Positions 47,290 to 56,929 of a DNA stretch of 64,000 bases are shown here, piece after piece (position 1 is the first letter of the stretch; the number at the start of each line of letters is the position of its first letter). The DNA comes from Leptospira limi (GTDB taxonomy: Bacteria > Spirochaetota > Leptospiria > Leptospirales > Leptospiraceae). The notes below the pieces were generated by a model. It had not been told where the DNA came from, did no database searches, and saw only the letters and a program-made list of their open reading frames with translations. Made by a program: the position numbers and the translations under genes. The stretch is from assembly GCF_026151395.1 (NCBI RefSeq), contig NZ_JAMQPV010000001.1:372001-436000 (forward strand), given 5' to 3'.

Positions 47290-48195
47290 TTAGGAAGTAC
47301 CGTCTGAATCTGCGTTTTCCTTCATCTTTTGTGCAAATACTAAATACTGCATCGCTTTTTCTGGGTTTCCATTGAAAAGATACAACAAACTTAGATCTAA
47401 TGCCTCTTGCGGATCTGGGGGTGAAAATTCTTCTGGATTTTCTTTGGAGAGTTCTAATTTCGTTTTAAATTCTTTTAATTTCTTTTTGGCTTTTGATTGG
47501 ATTCTTTCCAAACTTTCTTTTGCAATTTGGTCTTCTTCTTGCCAGGCAGACTGTAAACTTTCATTAAAATGTGTGAACCCAGCATCTTCTTTTACCATAG
47601 TTGTTAGTAAATTTGCAGATGCTTTATAATTCCCTTGTTTGGCCAAAATTTCGGATTGGATGATTTTTAACTGAGCATTCCCCGGATATAAAATCAAATA
47701 ACGCTCAATCATTTTTAAACTTTCTGGAAAACGATTCCTTTCGTAATAAAACATCGCAAGCCCTCCTAAAGCTGATTTATGGTTAGGTTCAATTTTGATG
47801 ACATTGTTCAAATACACTTCAGTTTTCTCATCGTTTCCCAATTTTTGATATGCTTGGGCGAGTAATAAATGAGCTGAGATAAACTTCTTTTCAAAGGATA
47901 AGGTTTGTTTTAAGAAACTAATCGCTTTTTCAGTTTCGTTGTGTTTATAAAGAGAAACAGCCAGATTGTAACTGTTTTTAACATTCGCATGTAATTTGTA
48001 TGCTTTTGAAAAAAGAGGGATCGCGTCTGCGTGTTTGCCTTGTTTTGCGTAAATTACACCTAAGTTTTGTAAGGCAAGATGGTAATTTGGATCTTTTTCC
48101 AATAAAGATTTGTATTGGGTTTCGGCACGGTCCCATTCACCATTCCGCTCCAAACGCACTGCTTCATTGAATAGAGTCTGGATTTCCTGTGCCAT
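47290..48195 (-). CDS. cytoplasmic TPR-repeat protein
   Basis: The 301-residue protein has at least five tetratricopeptide repeats from the start (WDRAETQYKSLLEKDPNYHL, ALQNLGVIYAKQGKHADAI and so on) to about residue 190. A charged coiled-coil-like region and one more repeat-like segment near the C-terminus follow. It has no signal peptide. It is paired with the TPR lipoprotein downstream. Partners are unknown. Confidence 0.82.
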   Translation of the reverse strand: MAQEIQTLFNEAVRLERNGEWDRAETQYKSLLEKDPNYHLALQNLGVIYAKQGKHADAIPLFSKAYKLHANVKNSYNLAVSLYKHNETEKAISFLKQTLSFEKKFISAHLLLAQAYQKLGNDEKTEVYLNNVIKIEPNHKSALGGLAMFYYERNRFPESLKMIERYLILYPGNAQLKIIQSEILAKQGNYKASANLLTTMVKEDAGFTHFNESLQSAWQEEDQIAKESLERIQSKAKKKLKEFKTKLELSKENPEEFSPPDPQEALDLSLLYLFNGNPEKAMQYLVFAQKMKENADSDGTS

Positions 48196-48303
48196 ACAAA
48201 GCGATTATCGATTCAGAATCGATTCTCCCCATAGAAATTTTATCACGAGATTGGAAAAACAAACCGAAAGGTACACACAAGAGTCCAGAGAAAGGGGAAA
48301 AAT

Positions 48304-49179
48304 ATGCAAAGGCTCATACTCATTACCATTCTATTTTGGTTCGTATCCTGCAGTACTGCAGATGCTACGAGACGGGATTATAGTGCTTCCGGTGATCCAG
48401 AAGATATATTTTTTGAACGTTCACAAAAATCCAAACCAGCTGGTTCCAATGACCCTGTTGCAAGGTCAATTATGGATGATTTAGATGCAAAGTCCAAACC
48501 TAGCACTACTTCACCACAAGCTGAATTACCAACAAAAAAACCGACGACTCAGTTTGATGAAGTTGGTCTTTCTTCTTGGTATGGACAAAAATTCCAAGGT
48601 AGACCGACTGCCAGCGGTGAACCTTTTGACAGAATGAAAATGACTGGGGCTCATAGAACATTACCCATTGGAACCGTAGTAAAAATCCAAAACTTAGAGA
48701 ACCAAAAAGAAGCTGTGGTTCGGATTAATGATAGAGGTCCCTTTGTAGATGAAAGGATTGTCGATGTATCTGAGAAAACTGCTGAAATCTTAGAATTTAA
48801 AGACAAAGGTGTCACCAAAGTTGGGATTAAGGTTTTAAAAAAAGGTGAGGATGAATTGGCAGATGACTTGGATGATTCTGACCTTTTAGATGATGCCCCA
48901 ACAAAACCAGAAAAACTCACCCCTGTCAAACCTGGTGCTACAAAACCATTGGTAAGTGGCAAAGGATTCACTGTACAAGTTGGTGTTTTCCAAGAAAAAG
49001 AACGAGCGATTAAGTACCAAGAGACCATTAAGTCTGAATACAACCAAGCAGTCTTTGTCACACCAAGAGATGGCAAATATGTCGTTCAAGTTGGTGATTT
49101 TTCGGACCGTGCGAAGGCAGAATCCCTCAAATCAAAATTGAAATACGACGGAATTGATTGTTTCATCGTTACCCGTTAG
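48304..49179 (+). CDS. rlpA: RlpA-family lipoprotein with SPOR domain
   Basis: The 291-residue lipoprotein (signal ending in FVSC, Cys at about 16) has a linker and then the RlpA double-psi barrel (about 80-180) with GLSSWYGQKFQGRPTASGE, RTLPIGTVVKI and INDRGPF. A Pro/Lys linker leads to a SPOR domain (about 220-291) with FTVQVGVFQEKERA and YVVQVGDFSDRAKAESL. RlpA proteins cut or bind denuded glycan at the septum. AAAGGGG precedes the ATG. Catalytic residues of transglycosylase RlpA appear kept. Confidence 0.9.
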   Translation: MQRLILITILFWFVSCSTADATRRDYSASGDPEDIFFERSQKSKPAGSNDPVARSIMDDLDAKSKPSTTSPQAELPTKKPTTQFDEVGLSSWYGQKFQGRPTASGEPFDRMKMTGAHRTLPIGTVVKIQNLENQKEAVVRINDRGPFVDERIVDVSEKTAEILEFKDKGVTKVGIKVLKKGEDELADDLDDSDLLDDAPTKPEKLTPVKPGATKPLVSGKGFTVQVGVFQEKERAIKYQETIKSEYNQAVFVTPRDGKYVVQVGDFSDRAKAESLKSKLKYDGIDCFIVTR

Positions 49180-49193
49180 ACATTTCCCCTTTC

Positions 49194-49230
49194 CTCCGAG
49201 CAAAAAAGTACAGTCCTGATTTGCTCGGAG
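49194..49230. terminator. inverted repeat downstream of rlpA
   Basis: CTCCGAGCAAA (49194-49204) and TTTGCTCGGAG (49220-49230) form an 11-bp perfect stem with a 15-base loop, 14 bases after the rlpA stop. There is no T-run, so it is either a weak terminator or an mRNA-stabilising hairpin. The 124-bp gap also holds the promoter of the next gene. Confidence 0.5.
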
Positions 49231-49303
49231 ACGGTGGAAAATGAATTGATTTCACATATCCGCCTGTTACGATTTCGTATTAAATTAACATCTAGAAGAC
49301 CCT

Positions 49304-52300
49304 ATGGAAAGCACATTATCCGTTGACCACATACTAACAAATTATTATACATTCGGTAGTTTAATTGTCACTGTCCTCCTTGCGGTCTTGGCAACATTTT
49401 TCTTTTCACTAAAAGACAAAACTGTCGCAACCAAACACTTAGCTTTAGCATGTTTATTTTTAGCACTTTTCCAGCTTGGATATTTACTAGGTGCTTTTTA
49501 CTACCATCCGATTGCCTCTTACCATCGTTGGATAACAGGTGGAATTATCATTTTTGGTATCATCCATTTTGGACAATACTTCTTTCGTTTTCCCGATAAT
49601 AGAGATTATAAAATCGCAAACATTATCCAAGTCATTTCATACGTAATTGCTGTTGTTGTTGTATTATGGTTTCTAGTAAGTGTTTCCCAAGGGGAAAGGA
49701 AATACCATTTTACTGCTCACCATTGGGATTTTAATTCAGAAGGTGCCAGCCGAATTTTAAGTTTATTCATCGCTGGTTATTCTTTTATCAATTTTATTGG
49801 ATTACCATGTTATAGATTGTTAAATGTAGAAAAAGACAAACGAAGTACCCTCCTAATTATTATGATTGCAGGTTTGATCGCCGCAGTAGTTCCAAACATA
49901 ACAAATGTTATGAGTCGCGATGGGGCCATGGAAAGATCGACTTATCTTACAGCAATTGTATTAACTTTCACATTCTCATTCTTTATCATCACGATTACAT
50001 TCATCAACAACAGTACAGAACGTACAACGTTTATGGCCAAAATTGTGGGGATTTCCTTTGTTACAATCCTTCTCATCATGCAGGCTTTCTCGTATTTGGT
50101 GGACCAAGAAAAGGAACTTTCCTTTGATAATACCGCCATTCAAAAAGCCTTACGTGTAGCAGAAGGTGGAGAAAGATCAAAGGACATCGTCTTTATGATT
50201 GAATACGATTCCAATGGACAGAATCTTAAAAAAGCATATTTACCTTCGAATGTTACCTTAGATCTTCCACTCGTCCAAGCAGATTTGTACAATACAGCAT
50301 TATACAATGAACTGGTATCCTTAGGAGATTCTGAGTACCGAAATTCTCTAACATCTTTAATTTCAAAAACACCTTACTACTTTGCTGGTTACAAGGATGC
50401 TATTCTTCATTTTTTAAGTGATAATCCAGATTTGGAAGGAAACGAACTCAAAACAGAAGTTTCCAAACTCATTGAAAAACTAAATAAACGTACATTCATT
50501 AATACCAACAAATTGGCAGATATTGATCCAGATACCTTCTGTGAAGAAGGTGTCAAATACATCGAAAAGGTCAAAAATGTTGATACTTTCCGAGACTCAA
50601 TCCTCAAACATGTAGAAGAATGTAAATGGGATGGAAAAGAAATTTCTGGCCGTGATTTAAAAGTGGAAATGTTAAAATTTTTCCGCTATTTTAAGCCAGA
50701 TTTAACTCGTCACTACCGTAAAGATTTGGATGGACTTTCGCATTACGTTGCTTATATGACTTATGATGCGAAAAAGAAAATCAATCTGGAAGTAGGATTT
50801 AATTACCGCGATTACAGAAATTACATGCACAAATCTGCCAAACTAGAACTTGTGATCCTTGCAATTGTAATGATCGTCTTATTGGTTGTATTTCCATTGT
50901 TCTTTCGATCTGCCCTTGTGAATCCACTTTATGCTCTACTTGCTGGGGTAGAAAAGGTAAACCAAGGAAATTTAGAAGTTGAAGTGCCTATCAAAGTAAA
51001 TGACGAAATTGGATATTTAGCCGAATCGTTTAACGGAATGGTATCTTCCATCCGTGACGCCAGAAGAGAACTCCAAGATTATGCAGAAAACTTGGAAGAA
51101 AAAGTAAAAGAAAGAACAAAAGAACTCCAAGAAAAAATGGATGAGATCCATCGATTAAAAGTTCAACAAGATGGAGACTACTTCTTAACTTCACTTCTTG
51201 CAAAACCATTGTTCTTCAATGCTAACAAATCAGAAAACATTCGTTGTGATTTTTTTGTGCACCAAAAGAAAACTTTTGAATTCCGTAACAAAACGGGAGA
51301 CTTAGGTGGTGATATTTGTATTACAGGAAACTTAAAATTAGGAAAACCTGATGACTTCCGTCGTTATACAATGGTGATGAACGGTGATGCAATGGGTAAA
51401 TCCATGCAAGGTGCTGGTGGATCGCTTGTAATGGGAGTTGTGATGAATTCCATTATGGCACGTTCCGCTGGTAACAAACGAATTTTAAACCGTACTCCGG
51501 AAGAATGGCTAACTGATGTTTATGAAGAAGTAAATGCAGTCTTCAAATCATTTAGTGGAACGATGGTAATTTCGGCTACTGTTATGCTCATTGATGAGGA
51601 AACTGGAAAGGTTTGGTATTTTAATGCGGAACACCCTTATAGTATTTTATACCGAGATGGCAAAGCAAGTTTCATTGAAAGTGAATTAAAACTTAGAAAA
51701 CTTGGACTTGATTCAGAATATGCATTTGAAGTACAGTCTTTCCAATTATTGCCAGGTGACCAACTCATCCTTGGTTCCGATGGTCGTGATGATATTGATT
51801 TAACTCCTGATGAAGATGTTAGAACAATCAATGAAGATGAAACCATGGTTTTACGTTTTGTGGAAGAAGCTGATGGTGATATCTATGAAGTCGAAAGACT
51901 TGTGAAAAATTCAGGAGATATCACAGACGATATCTCTATGTTGAGTGTGGTCTTTAAAAGTGAAAAATCACCGATTCATCATACTTCGCCAAAAGACGAA
52001 ATCGCAAACCAACCAATTGATGATTTTTTCGACACACCAGGTGATGATTGGGATGAGGCACTTACAACTGTTGGTGCTTTTGAAGAAGGAAAAGCACTTT
52101 ACCAAAATGGTGAAATTGAACGTGCCATTACCGTAATGAAAAAAGCATTCCTCGCTGATCCTTATAACCAAAAACTCAATAAATTCTTAGGACTGGTCAG
52201 TTATAAAGGAAAAGAATACGATATTGCTGCAAAAGTTTTGACTGAGTTTTTAAAAGAGAACGAAGGTTCTGGTGAATACTGGTATTACCTTGCAATGTCA

Positions 52301-52528
52301 GAGAAAAAATTAGGGAATTATGAACGTGCTCTAAAAGCAGCTCAAGAAGCTTTAAAATATGACCCTGAAAATTTCCAAAACTTGATCAACCTTGCAGATG
52401 TTAGTCGATTGTTAGGAAATGTAGACAGAGCTCTTACCTATGTCACAAGGGCACAGTCAATCGATCCAACCAATAAAAACGTGGTCAAACTTTCTAAATT
52501 ATTAGAAAAAGCAACTAGCCTCAATTAA
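49304..52528 (+). CDS. large membrane PP2C/SpoIIE phosphatase with HAMP and TPR domains
   Basis: The 1074-residue regulator begins with a seven-helix membrane region (about 15-265). An extracytoplasmic sensor region (about 270-510) ends in another membrane helix (about 517-540). A HAMP domain (540-592) and a coiled coil follow, then a SpoIIE phosphatase domain (about 620-885; GDLGGDIC, NGDAMGKSMQ, LGSDGRDDI, DDISML). The C-terminal tail (about 930-1072) holds four TPR-like repeats. The second acid motif reads GDAMGKS rather than GDxxGHG. It probably acts on an anti-anti-sigma factor, with the TPR tail recruiting partners. Confidence 0.85.
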   Translation: MESTLSVDHILTNYYTFGSLIVTVLLAVLATFFFSLKDKTVATKHLALACLFLALFQLGYLLGAFYYHPIASYHRWITGGIIIFGIIHFGQYFFRFPDNRDYKIANIIQVISYVIAVVVVLWFLVSVSQGERKYHFTAHHWDFNSEGASRILSLFIAGYSFINFIGLPCYRLLNVEKDKRSTLLIIMIAGLIAAVVPNITNVMSRDGAMERSTYLTAIVLTFTFSFFIITITFINNSTERTTFMAKIVGISFVTILLIMQAFSYLVDQEKELSFDNTAIQKALRVAEGGERSKDIVFMIEYDSNGQNLKKAYLPSNVTLDLPLVQADLYNTALYNELVSLGDSEYRNSLTSLISKTPYYFAGYKDAILHFLSDNPDLEGNELKTEVSKLIEKLNKRTFINTNKLADIDPDTFCEEGVKYIEKVKNVDTFRDSILKHVEECKWDGKEISGRDLKVEMLKFFRYFKPDLTRHYRKDLDGLSHYVAYMTYDAKKKINLEVGFNYRDYRNYMHKSAKLELVILAIVMIVLLVVFPLFFRSALVNPLYALLAGVEKVNQGNLEVEVPIKVNDEIGYLAESFNGMVSSIRDARRELQDYAENLEEKVKERTKELQEKMDEIHRLKVQQDGDYFLTSLLAKPLFFNANKSENIRCDFFVHQKKTFEFRNKTGDLGGDICITGNLKLGKPDDFRRYTMVMNGDAMGKSMQGAGGSLVMGVVMNSIMARSAGNKRILNRTPEEWLTDVYEEVNAVFKSFSGTMVISATVMLIDEETGKVWYFNAEHPYSILYRDGKASFIESELKLRKLGLDSEYAFEVQSFQLLPGDQLILGSDGRDDIDLTPDEDVRTINEDETMVLRFVEEADGDIYEVERLVKNSGDITDDISMLSVVFKSEKSPIHHTSPKDEIANQPIDDFFDTPGDDWDEALTTVGAFEEGKALYQNGEIERAITVMKKAFLADPYNQKLNKFLGLVSYKGKEYDIAAKVLTEFLKENEGSGEYWYYLAMSEKKLGNYERALKAAQEALKYDPENFQNLINLADVSRLLGNVDRALTYVTRAQSIDPTNKNVVKLSKLLEKATSLN

Positions 52529-52538
52529 TTGAGGTTAG
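52515..52538 (+). terminator. palindromic stem-loop at the end of the PP2C/TPR gene
   Basis: CTAGCCTCAA and TTGAGGTTAG pair (one G-U) around TTAA, overlapping the stop codon. AATTAAGTTTT follows, so termination is possible but the T-run is poor. Confidence 0.4.
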
Positions 52539-52596
52539 AATTAAGTTTTCCATAGACATAGATTCTAAATTTTAGTTATAAAGTTTAGAAATTAGA

Positions 52597-52636
52597 AAAG
52601 AGCTAAAATGAATCTCAACATTTTGGCTCTTTTTGT
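52597..52636 (+). terminator. rho-independent terminator upstream of the DUF2147 gene
   Basis: AAAGAGCTAAAATG (52597-52610) pairs with CATTTTGGCTCTTT (52619-52632) over 14 bp with one G-U pair, around an eight-base loop, followed by TTTTTG. It is a clear intrinsic terminator about 70 bases after the preceding stop, leaving a structured 3' region between the two hairpins. Confidence 0.8.
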
Positions 52637-52754
52637 TTTAAGAACACTATGCATTTTCTTAGATTCAAATGTTTAAAATTTTTAAAAACCAGCTTGCCAT
52701 ACATACGAAAATCTGACAAAATAAGCGAATCCATTTTTTAGAATAAGGATCTGT

Positions 52755-53279
52755 ATGAATTTAAGAATTGTATTAAGTGTATGGGCAGTTGTACTTCTAT
52801 CCAGTACTACATTATTTGCTCAAAATGCTGATGTTGCATTGGGAAGATACCTTCCACCAGAGAAAGATTCGGTCATCGAAATTTTCAAGTGTGGTGATAA
52901 ATACTGTGGAAAAACAGTTTGTATCAAAGACAATGCATACCCTGAGAAAGACAAAGACAAAGGTGTACCTGGCACTCCTTACTTAGATCACAATAATGAA
53001 GATCCAAAGTTGAGAACACGTCCAAATTTAGGTATGGTTTTCATCACTGGTTTTGATTATGTTGGTGAAGGTGTTTATAAAAACGGCCGTATTTATAACC
53101 CACGCGATGGAAAAACATACTGTGGAAAATTCACATCACTAGAAGGTGGAAACCGATTAGATTTAAAAGGAACTCTCTGTTCCATTACGTTTATCGGAAA
53201 AACAAATAATTGGGTGAAACTTGGCGGTGTAAACTTAGATGATCCGAAATGGGATTGTACTTTTAAAACTAAAAAATAA
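52755..53279 (+). CDS. exported DUF2147 protein
   Basis: The 174-residue protein has a signal peptide (about 1-22, ending LFAQN) and the DUF2147 beta-barrel pattern: LGRYLPPEKDSVIEIFKC, DPKLRTRPNLGMVFITG, GRIYNPRDGKTYCGK and NNWVKL. Five or more cysteines in the mature part may form disulfides or bind metal. The start has AAGGAT eight bases upstream. It is monocistronic, between two terminator-like hairpins. The cellular role of the family is unknown. Confidence 0.85.
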   Translation: MNLRIVLSVWAVVLLSSTTLFAQNADVALGRYLPPEKDSVIEIFKCGDKYCGKTVCIKDNAYPEKDKDKGVPGTPYLDHNNEDPKLRTRPNLGMVFITGFDYVGEGVYKNGRIYNPRDGKTYCGKFTSLEGGNRLDLKGTLCSITFIGKTNNWVKLGGVNLDDPKWDCTFKTKK

Positions 53280-53295
53280 TTGAAATGATACAAAA

Positions 53296-53320
53296 CCTGC
53301 CGACCGCTTTGGCTGGCAGG
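53296..53320. terminator. stem-loop between convergent DUF2147 and dcd genes
   Basis: CCTGCCGACC and GGCTGGCAGG pair with one G-U and one mismatch around GCTTT, 17 bases after the DUF2147 stop and before the convergent dcd stop. The T-run is missing, but the GC-rich stem between convergent genes suggests shared termination. Confidence 0.5.
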
Positions 53321-53343
53321 TAATTGGTTCTCACCTAAACTTT

Positions 53344-53868
53344 TTACTTTTTTTCAAAGTCTTTATACAACAAAGAAGGTTGGATTCCTTGGTTTGCTTG
53401 GTATTTCCCCGATTTGTATTCACTAATTTCACCTTCAACAGTATGATAAAAAATCTGACAAATTTGGACTCCAGAGTAAACACGTAATGGATGGGTCACT
53501 TGGATTTCTAAAGTCCAAAAACCTTTAAAACCAACATCGCCAAACCCAGCTGTGATATGGACAAACATTCCAAGCCTTCCAATAGAAGATCTACCCTCTA
53601 ACATTGGTACTAAATTATGTGTTTCAGTAAACTCAATGGTCCTTCCTAAATAAAGTTTTCCGGGTTCCAATAACAATCCTTCTTCAGGTATCTTTAAAGT
53701 TTGAACTGGATTAGGTTTTTTCATATCCAAAGGAAATTCAGAATAAACTAACAAATCCTCATGAAGTCTTAAATTATATGAGTTTGGGTTTAACAGTTTT
53801 TCATCATATGGTTCAATTTTAATATCAGAACCTAATCGTTTTAAAATTTCTTTCCCAGTTAAAATCAA
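53344..53868 (-). CDS. dcd: dCTP deaminase
   Basis: This enzyme deaminates dCTP to dUTP, the main route to dTTP in many bacteria. The 174 residues include EGRSSIGRLGMFVHITAGFG and FKGFWTLEI with the catalytic Glu121. Length and motifs are standard. Whether it also hydrolyses the triphosphate cannot be read with certainty. The start is TTG; GGGAG eight bases before it lies in the last codons of the crotonase gene, so the two are coupled. Confidence 0.94.
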   Translation of the reverse strand: MILTGKEILKRLGSDIKIEPYDEKLLNPNSYNLRLHEDLLVYSEFPLDMKKPNPVQTLKIPEEGLLLEPGKLYLGRTIEFTETHNLVPMLEGRSSIGRLGMFVHITAGFGDVGFKGFWTLEIQVTHPLRVYSGVQICQIFYHTVEGEISEYKSGKYQANQGIQPSLLYKDFEKK

Positions 53869-53871
53869 AGT

Positions 53872-54645
53872 TCATTCTCCCTTAAAAATAGGTTTTCTTT
53901 TTTCAGCAAATGCCTGTAAGGCCTCTAACCTATCTTTTGTTGTTAACGTTTCAGAATAACATAATTGTTCCCACTGCAAGGCTGATTCCATCGGCAATGA
54001 AAATCCTTGCCGTATTGCCTTTTTGGATGCAGAAACAGCTATAGGTGCAGATTCCGCAATCTCCCTTGCTAAGGCAAGAGAAGAATCCTTCAAATCCTCA
54101 GGATTCACTACTTTAGAGACCAATCCTCGGCTCAGAGCCTCTGCACTGGACAATTTTTTTCCAGAAAAAATCCACTCCATCGCCGTTGATTCTCCGACGA
54201 TTCTAGATAATCTTTGTGTACCACCAGCTCCTGGAATGATTCCTAATTTTGTTTCTGTTAAACCCATGACAGCAGATTCACTCGCATAACGAATATCACA
54301 TGATAAAGCCAATTCCAGTCCCCCACCAAAGGCATAACCATTAATTGCGGCAATTGTTGGGATGGATAAGTTAGCTAATTCAGAAAAACAAACATTAATA
54401 TTGCGAAGAAATTTTTTAACCTCCGGTTCAGACATGTTTTTTCGTTCCTTTAAGTCAGCTCCGGAACAGAAAGCATCTCCTACTCCCATAATGATGAGAG
54501 CACGAAATTTTTCCTTCTGTACTACTTTAATGGTATGGTGTAAATCTGCCAAAAATTGCACGGAAATCGCATTTTTTGCTTCGGGCCTGTTCAGTTCAAT
54601 GAATGCTACATAAGTATCGATCGTTTGGATGGAGACAGTGTTCAT
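53872..54645 (-). CDS. enoyl-CoA hydratase/isomerase (crotonase) family protein
   Basis: The 257-residue protein has the oxyanion-hole segments FCSGADLKE and GYAFGGGLELALSCD, and the hydratase glutamates appear in GGGLEL and TETKLGIIPGAGGTQ, so true hydratase activity is likely. It may serve beta-oxidation, the main carbon route in leptospires, or branched acyl-CoA metabolism. Methylglutaconyl-CoA hydratase is a close alternative by the general look of the sequence. It is followed by dcd after three bases. Confidence 0.88.
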   Translation of the reverse strand: MNTVSIQTIDTYVAFIELNRPEAKNAISVQFLADLHHTIKVVQKEKFRALIIMGVGDAFCSGADLKERKNMSEPEVKKFLRNINVCFSELANLSIPTIAAINGYAFGGGLELALSCDIRYASESAVMGLTETKLGIIPGAGGTQRLSRIVGESTAMEWIFSGKKLSSAEALSRGLVSKVVNPEDLKDSSLALAREIAESAPIAVSASKKAIRQGFSLPMESALQWEQLCYSETLTTKDRLEALQAFAEKRKPIFKGE

Positions 54646-54714
54646 AGAATTTCCTGTGTGGTAAAAAATAGAAATGAATCTTCTAAAAAATATCCGATAA
54701 TGGAAGTGGGTACC

Positions 54715-55407
54715 ATGAGAAGGATTTTATACACAATCGGATTCTCGTTAGTGTTTGGAAACAGTTTTTCCTGCGTGAAGTCGTCTTCAGAAGATCCGTT
54801 GGCTGCTTTATTAACCTCTGCACCTGTCATATCATCTGTCACTCCACAGATTGGAACTCCTGCTCAAAATAACTCGAATGCAACGTATAGTGCGACGGAA
54901 GTTGTGATCAAAGGTGAAAATTTTGGAATTGATCCCGTAGTTCGTTTCAACGATACACTTGCATCCATCACATTAAATCTTGGAACAGAACTTTATACAA
55001 AAGTTCCAGACGGTACTTACTCCGGTTATATAACGGTTTCAAAATCAGGTGGATCTTGTTTGCCAAATTCGAAGGAAGGAGTGAATTGTTCCGGCACAGA
55101 ATTTTTTGTAGACTGTTATGCAGTGACCAATAAAGTATATGGCCCCGAAATTGAACTCAAACAAGGACAAGGAATTTCTGTTGAATATGATGGAAATGAG
55201 ACGAAGGCATATAGAACAGACACATTGTTAAGTGCTCGAAGCTTAACGATCGGTTGTGACAGTGTAGTCACTGTTAGAGTGTTTAGTCGTTCCTGCAAAG
55301 CTACCGATTATGTACTTCAGAACAACCCCATCATCCCTTTTCCTGCAGGAGTTGCAACGCAGTTTTACGTTACTGCAGAATCTGCTACCTGTAGTTTAGT
55401 TCTTTAG
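54715..55407 (+). CDS. putative IPT/TIG-domain lipoprotein
   Basis: The 230-residue protein from the ATG at 54715 has a lipoprotein-like signal (MRRILYTIGFSLVFGNSFSC). A TIG-type beta domain follows (ISSVTPQIGTP, then TEVVIKGENFGIDPVVRFN, about 40-110), then a cysteine-rich C-terminal part. In-frame upstream starts would put non-signal sequence in front. It is probably a surface or periplasmic lipoprotein. Its end overlaps the next convergent gene by 4 bp. Confidence 0.7.
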   Translation: MRRILYTIGFSLVFGNSFSCVKSSSEDPLAALLTSAPVISSVTPQIGTPAQNNSNATYSATEVVIKGENFGIDPVVRFNDTLASITLNLGTELYTKVPDGTYSGYITVSKSGGSCLPNSKEGVNCSGTEFFVDCYAVTNKVYGPEIELKQGQGISVEYDGNETKAYRTDTLLSARSLTIGCDSVVTVRVFSRSCKATDYVLQNNPIIPFPAGVATQFYVTAESATCSLVL

Positions 55408-56885
55408 TAAGATTTATTCTTCACAAATCGTTTGAATACGATAAGATTCGCTGCTCCCATCCACTCATTCATATACTCTCTAAAAATTGTCTCTCTAGGT
55501 ATTGATGCTTTGATTTCAGGATCAAGGTCGTCATAATTTTTAATCACGAGTCTAGAAATTTCTTTATACTTCTCTTCGATCATTTCTGTAATTTTTTTAA
55601 GTAAGGCTAAGTTATTTTTTTCTTCACCTACATTTGCTAAAATTACTTCGTTCCAATAATCGATTACATGTTTTTTTACATATTCACTTGGAATCACACG
55701 AATCACTTTTTTACCATCATTCCCTCTGGCATGGATATAACCAGTGTTCACCTCCATAAGGAACTTTTTGGCAATCATATAGAAGTGAGATGGACCTAAA
55801 TGAAATAAAAAAACATATTTAAATTGAGGAGGTAACATCATATTCATCAGAATGATATTTTCACAAAAAGTAAAAAACTGTTTTAAAAAAGTTTGGTATT
55901 CAAGTTCAAAATCATCAGCTGACTTACTTTTTTTTTCAATACTTGTCATAGAACGAATTAATTCAGAACGTAAAACCTGTTCGTCTGCACCTAAATGAGA
56001 ATCTAAACTAATTGCATTTTTAAATAATGCTTTTTCCGCATTATATTTATCTAATTCATATCTAAAAAAATAGTGTTGGTCTGAGTTCCAAGTGTACTTT
56101 CCATATGCTTGTATGTAATTGAGTTCACCTTCTGCTTTGATTTTTTGTTTGATGGACTTCCAGTTATCTTTCGATTTTTCCTGATGATTGTTTATGACTT
56201 CATCTGCTTTATATTCAATTCCAGAATCTTCAGGTTCTAGTTCTTTAGGTTTATCATATAATGATTCTTCAAAAACGGAGGAAAGACGGTAACTTCCTTT
56301 ATCTCGGTATTTTGGCTTTGTCGGTTTGAATTCTGTTAAACAATTTGGATTATCAATTTGTAAAATAAAACTCATACGTTTGAGCAAAATTTCTAAATGA
56401 AATAATTTTTCAAGAGCAGGAAGGATTCGATAGTTTAGTAGTCCATTATTTTGAAATTCTAAATCAGTAAATTGGTTACTTTGAACAGCAGACTTTAGTT
56501 TTTCCCAACCTTCTTTGGTTTCTATCAGGAAATATCTCAACATCTCAAAGATTAAATGGAACTGAATGAAGTCATCACGATTGGCATCTTCAATATGCCT
56601 TGAAAAATACCGTGAGTAATCTTTCCTTACTTGGGCAAAGAGATGTTTTTCATCTAAGTTAAAGATGATTTCTTTTATTTTTTTTTGTGATTTGTCTAGT
56701 TCTTGGTCGAGGGTTTTTCGGAAAGGTAAGATCTCACGTTTATTTGCTTCTGTGAGTCCTGTGCTTAAGAATTGGAGAAAACTTCCAACGATGTTTTGGA
56801 AATTATTTAGAAAGTATACATAACCTTTCTTAAAATCAGCAATGAATTGGATCTCGTGATCATCCCCTCGAAACTCTTGCGACAT
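55404..56885 (-). CDS. conserved hypothetical protein, charged and helical
   Basis: The 493-residue protein has no signal peptide or membrane segment and is rich in Lys, Glu, Phe and Tyr. It is mainly helical, with a low-complexity acidic region at about 215-255. I recognise no family or catalytic motif. It starts 44 bp after the VOC gene on the same strand, so they may share a transcript. It is probably a lineage-specific cytoplasmic protein. Confidence 0.72.
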   Translation of the reverse strand: MSQEFRGDDHEIQFIADFKKGYVYFLNNFQNIVGSFLQFLSTGLTEANKREILPFRKTLDQELDKSQKKIKEIIFNLDEKHLFAQVRKDYSRYFSRHIEDANRDDFIQFHLIFEMLRYFLIETKEGWEKLKSAVQSNQFTDLEFQNNGLLNYRILPALEKLFHLEILLKRMSFILQIDNPNCLTEFKPTKPKYRDKGSYRLSSVFEESLYDKPKELEPEDSGIEYKADEVINNHQEKSKDNWKSIKQKIKAEGELNYIQAYGKYTWNSDQHYFFRYELDKYNAEKALFKNAISLDSHLGADEQVLRSELIRSMTSIEKKSKSADDFELEYQTFLKQFFTFCENIILMNMMLPPQFKYVFLFHLGPSHFYMIAKKFLMEVNTGYIHARGNDGKKVIRVIPSEYVKKHVIDYWNEVILANVGEEKNNLALLKKITEMIEEKYKEISRLVIKNYDDLDPEIKASIPRETIFREYMNEWMGAANLIVFKRFVKNKSY

Positions 56886-56929
56886 ACCAAGAGGATGTTA
56901 CGAATAAAAGATTAAAAAAGCAACAGGTT

